Position numbers and translations under genes: made by a program
Part shown: piece by piece, positions 7,801 through 11,369 of the stretch
Position numbering within the stretch: position 1 is the stretch's first letter
Layout of the letters: every line of letters begins with the position of its first letter
Assembly: GCA_900767605.1 (NCBI GenBank)
Contig: CAAFZT010000052.1
Span: forward strand, 1-11,369
Direction: 5' to 3'
DNA from: Bacilli bacterium
Lineage (GTDB): Bacteria > Bacillota_I > Bacilli_A > RFN20 > CAG-826
Length of the DNA: 11,369 bases
The notes under the pieces: generated by a model
Told to the model about the DNA's origin: nothing
The model's database searches: none
The model's input: only the letters and a program-made list of their open reading frames with translations

Positions 7801-8315
7801 CGACTTGCGTATTGTAACGAATGTTCTACCTTGGAATTGGCCGTATAGCCCGCGTCTAACAAACGGGCTTTGAGTTGCTTTAAATCGCAATGATCTCCGA
7901 CTTGAAAGCATAACGTCTCTTCCTTGAATTGCTTGGGAGAAGGGAGATAACGTAACAAGGCGGACGGATGGGTAACCAATATCTTTTTGGAGCTCGTATC
8001 CTGCAATTGGCCGAGGGCATAGAGGCGTTGAGAGAGCAATTCGCGGCTGCTAGAAAGCGCGGATGCCCTTAATAATTCGTCGCTAGGAAAGAAGACGACT
8101 TGTTCTTCGGGCAAGAAATTGAGAAGGAATTCATAGAGACGTTGGGCGCTATATTGGTTCGTCGCGATTAAAGCGTAGTTTTGGGGTTTGGAATGAAACA
8201 ACGAAGCGAATAATAGACCCGCCCCTAAAGTTTCTTCCACGACGAAAGACCCCTTCTTCGCCCGAAGAGGGGGGATGGCGTTACTCGTTAGAACCGCATC
8301 CAACAATTCTTTCAA
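4827..8315 (-). CDS. mfd: Transcription-repair coupling factor Mfd
   Basis: Mfd is a DNA translocase that pushes stalled RNA polymerase forward, releases it at lesions and recruits UvrA. The 1162-aa protein is full length (family about 1150). Order: UvrB-like N-terminal module (about 1-350), linker, RNAP-interaction domain of CarD type (about 486-545, PGDYVVHEYKGIGQF), then superfamily-2 helicase lobes with Walker A GDVGFGKT (640-647), DEEQ box (741-744), LSATPIPRTLQ (766-776) and motif VI QIKGRVGRG (910-918), and a C-terminal TRCF domain (about 1010-1110). Start: TTG at 8315, because GAGGAG (8330-8325) lies 9 nt upstream and no ATG fits. That ribosome binding site overlaps the pth stop codon, with a 13-nt gap between the genes. 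Confidence 0.98.
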   Translation of the reverse strand: MKELLDAVLTSNAIPPLRAKKGSFVVEETLGAGLLFASLFHSKPQNYALIATNQYSAQRLYEFLLNFLPEEQVVFFPSDELLRASALSSSRELLSQRLYALGQLQDTSSKKILVTHPSALLRYLPSPKQFKEETLCFQVGDHCDLKQLKARLLDAGYTANSKVEHSLQYASRGDILDVYSVSYLDPIRIEFFDDEIEEIKLFDIQTQQSKQNLSSCVILPATDMLLSDDQITAFVKKASEMQKEGQEDLGSINPLLAETLNQEVGRVLEEFVSKSYRPELYPYYGLAAASSHCVLDYFDPEIVYITNKGPFIDASNRLEQEAEQYLGELYAEGRALRGLRQYMPVNETLSPKKHSVLYSSQFATSPDDISFQAHRISLTGTSISSIVPSIQSYLSLNDKVVLFLPELHQRQTVESLLHDAQIEFEKTEGYSLPEGHLGISEKNLSDGFEIPSLHIAFLSSSELFRHKAVASRFTSRFKEATILKSYEDLKPGDYVVHEYKGIGQFLDIQTIETDGVHRDYLHIAYAGNQFLYVPLEQFRLVRKYAGREGAAPKLSSLSGHDWDKKKAKIRARINELADRLIALYGSRARTAGYSFPPDDDLQAQFENEFPYTLTADQLKAVQDVKKDMESPEIMDRLLCGDVGFGKTEVAFRAAFKAICAGKQVALLCPTTLLCRQHFEVASERFGPFGVHLAQFSRLIPDSVQKENIELVKEGKIDFVIGTHRLLSKDFSFKDLGLLIVDEEQRFGVEQKERIKEMRKDVDVLTLSATPIPRTLQMSLVGIRPISEINTAPSSRMPIQTYVTPFRQDVVDELIQRELARTGQVYYVHNRVETIYSCANRLAARIPGAEVGVVHGQMEKADVESVMERFYDGTVNVLVCSSIVENGIDVPNANMIIVEDADHFGLSQLYQIKGRVGRGNRIAYAYLMYKENKRMNEEAQKRLQAIQEFTELGSGYKIAQRDLMIRGAGDILGPEQAGFIDSVGLDLYLKLLNEAVESKKTGVLEQPIKENKVLSVDAYIPGDYASKSDKIQLYQELEDAKSEGDILSFSRKIRDIYGRIPPEVNALINKKRIDLITDYEEFDSLKEFPTRVDIAMSSLFTQVDGIAGELFDALYSCLRSIKVTYVNKRLLVSIVKKDDWLTMTLKVLKAIHKTYQKHAPQSL

Positions 8316-8328
8316 ATCGATAAGCTCC

Positions 8329-8892
8329 TCACTGATTAAAATGATTCATCGCGTAATTCCAGTCGTGGAGAAGAAAGTCCCGAACCGCCTTTGCCGCGGT
8401 TTGAACCCCTTCCTGGGTTTTCGCTAAACTTTCGCCGGTAGGTTTAGATAAAACGTAATCCACCCCGGTATGGACGGGTTCACCAATTCCGATACGGATC
8501 CGCTTAAAACGGTCGGAACCCAAACATTTGATGATGCTTTTCATGCCGTTATGGCTACCCGCAGAGCCAAAGGGACGAAGACGGATTTTCCCTTCTTCGA
8601 TCGCCATATCGTCATAGATTACGATCAAATCTTCCAAGGGGATTTTAAAATAGGCCATGAAGGGCTGAACGGATTCCCCGGATAGATTCATGAAGGTTTC
8701 TGGCTTAAGAAGGGCAATCGGTTCGGAGAAAGAAGGGTGCTGACGGAGGATGCCATAGGTGCCCTTAAAATCATGACGGTCCAAATCGCATCCAATCATT
8801 TCCCCAAGCGCGTCAATGGCCATAAAGCCCATGTTATGACGGGTGCCTTCGTATTCTTTGCCGGGATTGCCAAGGCCAACGATTACTTTCAT
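8329..8892 (-). CDS. pth: Peptidyl-tRNA hydrolase Pth
   Basis: Pth cleaves the ester bond of peptidyl-tRNAs that drop off ribosomes, recycling tRNA; it is cytosolic and usually essential. The 187 aa are normal family length. Catalytic and binding residues are in place: N9 in GLGNPG, H19 in TRHNMGF, N69 in MNLSG, D94/D95 in IYDDM, and N115 in GSAGSHNG, where a Ser replaces the second Gly usual in GSAGGHNG. The start codon is within an ATGA overlap with the end of the flavodoxin gene (8892-8889), and only a weak Shine-Dalgarno precedes it, so translation is probably coupled. It is followed after 13 nt by mfd, the classical Firmicutes pair. Confidence 0.97.
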   Translation of the reverse strand: MKVIVGLGNPGKEYEGTRHNMGFMAIDALGEMIGCDLDRHDFKGTYGILRQHPSFSEPIALLKPETFMNLSGESVQPFMAYFKIPLEDLIVIYDDMAIEEGKIRLRPFGSAGSHNGMKSIIKCLGSDRFKRIRIGIGEPVHTGVDYVLSKPTGESLAKTQEGVQTAAKAVRDFLLHDWNYAMNHFNQ

Positions 8893-9434
8893 GCGCTTTG
8901 CTCACTGGCTAGCCGATGGAGAACGGACAAAATCCGATTAACCCCTTCGGTATCTTTATAGACAAAGGGCTGCTGTAAAGCCTGTTGGAGGAAGCTATTG
9001 TCTTTGTCTTCGCCTTTTCCCATGGCAAGGGCTTGTTGGAGGCCAAGTTTCATCATCATCTTGTCGCGGAAATTCAACTTGCTGTAATCAAAGGATCCAC
9101 GGAGAGGATAGAAACGAAGGTGATAAAGGTCGAGGAGGTTCGCCGAAATCAAATTGTCGCGGACTTCCTTATAGACCGCGGACATGCCACAGGAAAAGAG
9201 GATGACGTTTTTCTTTTCCATGTCTTCCCAACGGGAGAGGAAATCATCGATCCCCTGGATTTGGCTGCCTTTGACCCAACCGCCGTAGACGATCGTGTCA
9301 TAGTCGTCGAGATTCATTTTCCGGAATTTTTTCTTGTTGAATTCAATCGCTTCCGTGCCCATTCCGAGCGCGATTTCCTCCGCATAGGCTTTCGTGCTGC
9401 CCGCGGATGAGGTGTAAAGAATTAAGGTTCGCAT
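8889..9434 (-). CDS. Flavodoxin-domain protein (HemG-like flavodoxin family)
   Basis: A small FMN-binding redox protein; its electron partner is unknown. The N-terminus LILYTSSAGSTKAYAEEIA (4-22) has the phosphate-binding loop S-S-A-G-S-T (9-14), followed by DYDTIVYGGWV, a strand and FMN-contact loop, VILFSCG (a further core strand) and FYPLRGSFDYSKLNFRDKMMM. The last segment resembles the FxLRGGFDYxKL region of the flavodoxin-domain proteins grouped with protoporphyrinogen dehydrogenase HemG. At 181 aa the length fits. No heme genes are nearby, so the HemG reaction itself is not supported. It is the first gene of the operon and its TGA overlaps pth by 4 nt. The start codon lies inside a perfect palindrome (9427-9441). 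No strong Shine-Dalgarno is seen; AGGA is 10 nt upstream. Confidence 0.85.
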   Translation of the reverse strand: MRTLILYTSSAGSTKAYAEEIALGMGTEAIEFNKKKFRKMNLDDYDTIVYGGWVKGSQIQGIDDFLSRWEDMEKKNVILFSCGMSAVYKEVRDNLISANLLDLYHLRFYPLRGSFDYSKLNFRDKMMMKLGLQQALAMGKGEDKDNSFLQQALQQPFVYKDTEGVNRILSVLHRLASEQSA

Positions 9435-9441
9435 AGCGAAC
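9427..9441 (-). promoter_or_regulatory. Palindrome over the flavodoxin start codon
   Basis: GTTCGC (9427-9432), ATA, GCGAAC (9436-9441) is a perfect 15-bp palindrome that contains the ATG (9434-9432). In the mRNA it would form a 6-bp stem with a UAU loop, placing the start codon at loop and stem, so it could restrict initiation; as DNA it could be an operator at the start of the whole operon. Confidence 0.55.
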
Positions 9442-9472
9442 TTATCCTATCACACCCTCTACGCATTTGCTT

Positions 9473-9488
9473 GGAAATTTCCTATACT
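9473..9488 (+). promoter_or_regulatory. Candidate promoter of the DUF368 gene
   Basis: TATACT (9483-9488, 5 of 6 of the -10 consensus) ends 10 nt before the ATG at 9499. It is preceded directly by the palindrome GGAAATTTCC (9473-9482). No good -35 is visible and no Shine-Dalgarno lies between it and the ATG, so the transcript would have a leader of only a few nucleotides. The word AAATTTCCT (9475-9483) recurs in the tetR promoter (10467-10475), a hint of shared control. Confidence 0.4.
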
Positions 9489-9498
9489 TTTCGCGGTT

Positions 9499-10455
9499 AT
9501 GAAAAATTGGTTTTTGGACTTTGCCCGTGGAGCCAGCCTTGGAGCGGGAATTTTGCCGGGGGTAAGTGTTGGCACCGTCGGATTGATTGTTAAAATCTAC
9601 GATAAGCTCATCGGGGCGATTGATGATCTCCGTCACCACTTTGGCAAGGCGTTTTTGACCCTGCTCCCCATTGCTTTGGGCTGCATGGCTTCCGCCGTCT
9701 TATTGCTCCTATTTTGGCAAAAGGCCGCAAGCGTCTATTTCCCCTTCCCCCTCATCGCCGCTTTGGCGGGTTTCGTCGCTGGGGGAATTCCCTTGATTGT
9801 TTCTAATATCCATCGCCAAAAGAATATGGGCATGGATATCCTTCGCGTGGTCCTTGGGTTTTTATTAGCCGGATGCATCGGGGTTTTGTCCTATTTAAGC
9901 GCAGCAGGGGTATTACCAAGTTTATCCTTCCAAGAAGCCTTTGATCATCCTTATCAAAACGCATGGATTTTCGTGGTCGTGCTACTAGTTGGTTTCATCG
10001 CCGCGGTCGCTTGCTTAATCCCGGGGATTTCGGGATCCATGGTTCTCTTCATCTTTGGGTTATATCAACCCGTGGTAAATCTATATATCTCCGCGGGAGA
10101 TGGGTCCCACGTATCGATGTTCCATAACCAAGAAATGCTCGTTCCCGGCCTATTATTGACATTGATCCTCCTTATCGGAGTCATCGCCGGATTGCTTGCG
10201 ACTTCCAAAGCCATGAAGGGATTATTAGAAAAACATCCTCAGGGCACCTATACCTGGGTTTTGGGGTTTATTTTAGGTTCTGTCGTCTCCATGTTTTTCA
10301 ATAATCAAATGTATACGGTCTACACGACCCCGAATACATCGACGTGGTACCAATATTTAATCGGGGCTCTAACTTTTACTATCGTCTTCGGCTTGATGCT
10401 ATTTTATTTTAGAAAAAGTAAGAAATCGAAAAGCAAAGGGGTTGCCGAAAATTAA
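9499..10455 (+). CDS. DUF368 membrane protein (PopT-type undecaprenyl-phosphate translocase family)
   Basis: DUF368 proteins, of which PopT is the studied case, return the lipid carrier undecaprenyl phosphate across the cytoplasmic membrane for reuse in cell wall synthesis. The 318-aa protein is strongly hydrophobic with at least seven membrane segments (about 51-73, 82-102, 113-135, 155-175, 214-234, 250-268, 284-303) and shows both family repeats: ILPGVSVGT (18-26) and CLIPGISGSM (172-181). The first differs from the usual PGVSGGT by G-to-V. The basic C-terminal tail (RKSKKSKSK) is probably cytoplasmic. It is divergent from the housekeeping operon (64 bp apart), and tetR starts 57 nt after it on the same strand. 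The family call is firm; the exact substrate in this organism is inferred. Confidence 0.92.
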   Translation: MKNWFLDFARGASLGAGILPGVSVGTVGLIVKIYDKLIGAIDDLRHHFGKAFLTLLPIALGCMASAVLLLLFWQKAASVYFPFPLIAALAGFVAGGIPLIVSNIHRQKNMGMDILRVVLGFLLAGCIGVLSYLSAAGVLPSLSFQEAFDHPYQNAWIFVVVLLVGFIAAVACLIPGISGSMVLFIFGLYQPVVNLYISAGDGSHVSMFHNQEMLVPGLLLTLILLIGVIAGLLATSKAMKGLLEKHPQGTYTWVLGFILGSVVSMFFNNQMYTVYTTPNTSTWYQYLIGALTFTIVFGLMLFYFRKSKKSKSKGVAEN

Positions 10456-10458
10456 TTA

Positions 10459-10490
10459 TTGACGAAAAATTTCCTCATCCTATGATGAAA
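10459..10490 (+). promoter_or_regulatory. tetR promoter overlapping a 21-bp palindromic operator candidate
   Basis: A sigma-A-type promoter with TTGACG (10459-10464), a 16-bp spacer and TATGAT (10481-10486). Overlapping spacer and -10 box is a 21-bp palindrome at 10470-10490: TTTC, one base, TCAT, CCT, ATGA, one base, GAAA. Eight of ten base pairs match. The size, the symmetry and the overlap with the -10 box are those expected of a TetR-family dimer operator acting on its own promoter. The promoter starts 3 nt after the DUF368 stop codon. Confidence 0.72.
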
Positions 10491-10512
10491 CCACATCCGA
10501 GGAGTATTCCAT

Positions 10513-11109
10513 ATGCCAAGAACCGCTGAGCAAAATAACGCGATCAAGGATAAGCGTCGCGAAAAAATCTTACAGTCATCCCTCCGCGTGTTCGCCAACG
10601 CGAATTACGATAAAGTTGCCATTGACGATATTAACAAGGCGAGCCACTGCTCCCATGGCCTTTTCTACCATTATTTTGTTTCCAAAGAAGCCGTGTTTCG
10701 CTATGTCTGCGAAGAAATTGTCTTCCCTTCTAAAATCACCGAGAAGATTCAAGCCATGCATCCTCTCCACGGCATGGAAGGAATCGAGGCCGTGGCGAAG
10801 TTCGTGGAAGAACTTCAAGAGGAAGGCCCGACGGAACGATATGTCGCTCTCCTCATCCTTCGCGATGCTGGATTAGAACGGGTGAAGGAATCTGGGATTG
10901 ATTTGCATAAGAAAGCAGACCTTGCCGGAGATTTCTGCCGTTTTGTATCGGAAGCCCAAAAAGAAGGCAAAATCATGGAGGGGGAACCCTTGGATATCGC
11001 TTATGCCTTCCTTCAAGTCGCCTATGCCGCGATCAACAAGCAGCATAACGTCGGTATTCCGCCCCGTACCCTCGACGCGAAATTCCTCTGCTCGTTGATT
11101 ACGAAATAA
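10513..11109 (+). CDS. TetR/AcrR-family transcriptional regulator
   Basis: A 198-aa dimeric repressor-type protein of normal family length. The N-terminal helix-turn-helix (about 15-62) has the family pattern ending in HGLFYHYFVSKEAVF, corresponding to the usual KGTFYHYFxSKExL. The rest is the variable helical ligand and dimer domain, whose ligand cannot be read from sequence. The start ATG 10513 follows GAGGAG (10499-10504) by 8 nt. Its promoter carries a 21-bp palindrome, so autoregulation is likely. The neighbouring target could be the upstream DUF368 gene, whose promoter shares AAATTTCCT with it, and the signal might be an envelope-active compound; both are inference. No terminator is seen between the DUF368 gene and tetR, nor in the first 40 nt after tetR. 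Confidence 0.92.
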   Translation: MPRTAEQNNAIKDKRREKILQSSLRVFANANYDKVAIDDINKASHCSHGLFYHYFVSKEAVFRYVCEEIVFPSKITEKIQAMHPLHGMEGIEAVAKFVEELQEEGPTERYVALLILRDAGLERVKESGIDLHKKADLAGDFCRFVSEAQKEGKIMEGEPLDIAYAFLQVAYAAINKQHNVGIPPRTLDAKFLCSLITK

Positions 11110-11151
11110 AACCATCAGTAAAAGGGCTGCCACGATGAAGCGTTCCCCAAA

Positions 11152-11173
11152 CATTGGACAATTCAGTTCAATG
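11152..11173 (+). repeat. Inverted repeat ahead of the transposase-like ORF
   Basis: CATTG (11152-11156) pairs with CAATG (11169-11173), and inside them AC (11158-11159) pairs with GT (11166-11167): seven of eight arm positions. It includes TGGACAATTCAG beginning at 11155, about 38 nt before the start codon, the distance at which an IS3-family left end is usually found. Whether it is the true IS terminus cannot be decided without the right end. Confidence 0.4.
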
Positions 11174-11192
11174 CAAGGAGGACGCTTTTTAC

Positions 11193-11369
11193 GTGAAATA
11201 CAGCAAAGAACAAAAATTAAGATGGGCCAAGGCCTATAGGGAAGGGAAATTGGATCATTCAATGGCTCCCGCGGGGGTCAAATATAAAAGCTTCTTGGTC
11301 ATGGTCCGCAGATGGGAAAAACTCTCGACGCTTCATGGCGACGATGCGGTGACCGCAGGCCATAGGAAG
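11193..11369 (+). CDS. IS3-family transposase OrfA-like protein, 5' part only
   Basis: An open frame of 59 codons starts at GTG 11193 after AAGGAGG (11175-11181) and runs off the right edge. It begins MKYSKEQKLRWAKAYREGK, then GVKYKSFLVMVRRWEKL. This matches the pattern of the N-terminal helix-turn-helix of IS3/IS150-type OrfA proteins (MKYSKEFKLxxVxxYxxG... GVxxKTFxxxVxxW...). OrfA binds the element's ends and is fused by frameshift to OrfB, which carries the DDE transposase; OrfB would lie beyond the window. It could also be a solitary HTH remnant. It begins 84 nt after tetR, so the insertion left tetR intact. Confidence 0.65.
   Translation, partial: MKYSKEQKLRWAKAYREGKLDHSMAPAGVKYKSFLVMVRRWEKLSTLHGDDAVTAGHRK

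Noticed and set aside
8985..9410. 141-codon open frame antisense to the flavodoxin gene
   Set aside because: It is the mirror of a recognisable flavodoxin domain and its own translation shows no family pattern.

Overview
The window looks like the end of a contig from an uncultured Firmicutes/Bacilli-type bacterium, possibly of the Erysipelotrichia/RF39 kind. The evidence is the gene order (pth-mfd-rqcP-tilS-ftsH, the Bacillus-type block), strong AAAGGAG/GAGGAG ribosome binding sites, and the standard use of TGA as a stop (pth and the flavodoxin gene both end in TGA, so this is not a UGA=Trp mollicute code). The lineage is an inference, not a measurement. The first 14 bases are the 3' end of an Illumina adapter, so the left edge is a sequencing or assembly artefact.

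Layout. Positions 15-89 hold the start of a truncated minus-strand ORF of unknown function, followed by a 13-bp hairpin (98-136). Positions 137-883 are AT-rich and gene-free, with several short palindromes. The main body (884-9434) is one minus-strand operon, read right to left: flavodoxin-like protein, pth (peptidyl-tRNA hydrolase), mfd (transcription-repair coupling factor), rqcP (S4-domain ribosome quality-control factor), tilS (tRNA-Ile lysidine synthetase) and ftsH (membrane AAA+ protease), closed by a good intrinsic terminator at 884-909. The first five genes are tightly packed: two overlaps and gaps of 13 and 21 nt. ftsH has its own 105-nt leader with a plausible promoter and inverted repeats. 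divIC, spoVT/yabM and hpt, which sit in this block in Bacillus, are absent here.

On the plus strand, divergent from the operon across 64 bp, is a DUF368 membrane protein (the PopT family of undecaprenyl-phosphate translocases). It is followed by a TetR-family regulator with a clear sigma-A-type promoter that overlaps a 21-bp palindrome, the likely autoregulatory operator. The right edge holds the first 59 codons of a protein resembling IS3-family transposase OrfA, cut by the window.

Together the operon is translation, proteostasis and repair housekeeping: Pth and RqcP deal with peptidyl-tRNA and stalled 50S complexes, TilS decodes AUA, Mfd clears stalled RNA polymerase and FtsH degrades membrane proteins. 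The DUF368-TetR pair is a small envelope-lipid locus of its own. I found no clearly new multi-gene system. The most unusual points are the enlarged FtsH extracellular domain with an EF-hand-like loop, the altered P-loop of TilS, the operator-like palindromes, and a recurring '-10 box right before the ATG, no Shine-Dalgarno' arrangement that suggests leaderless transcripts.
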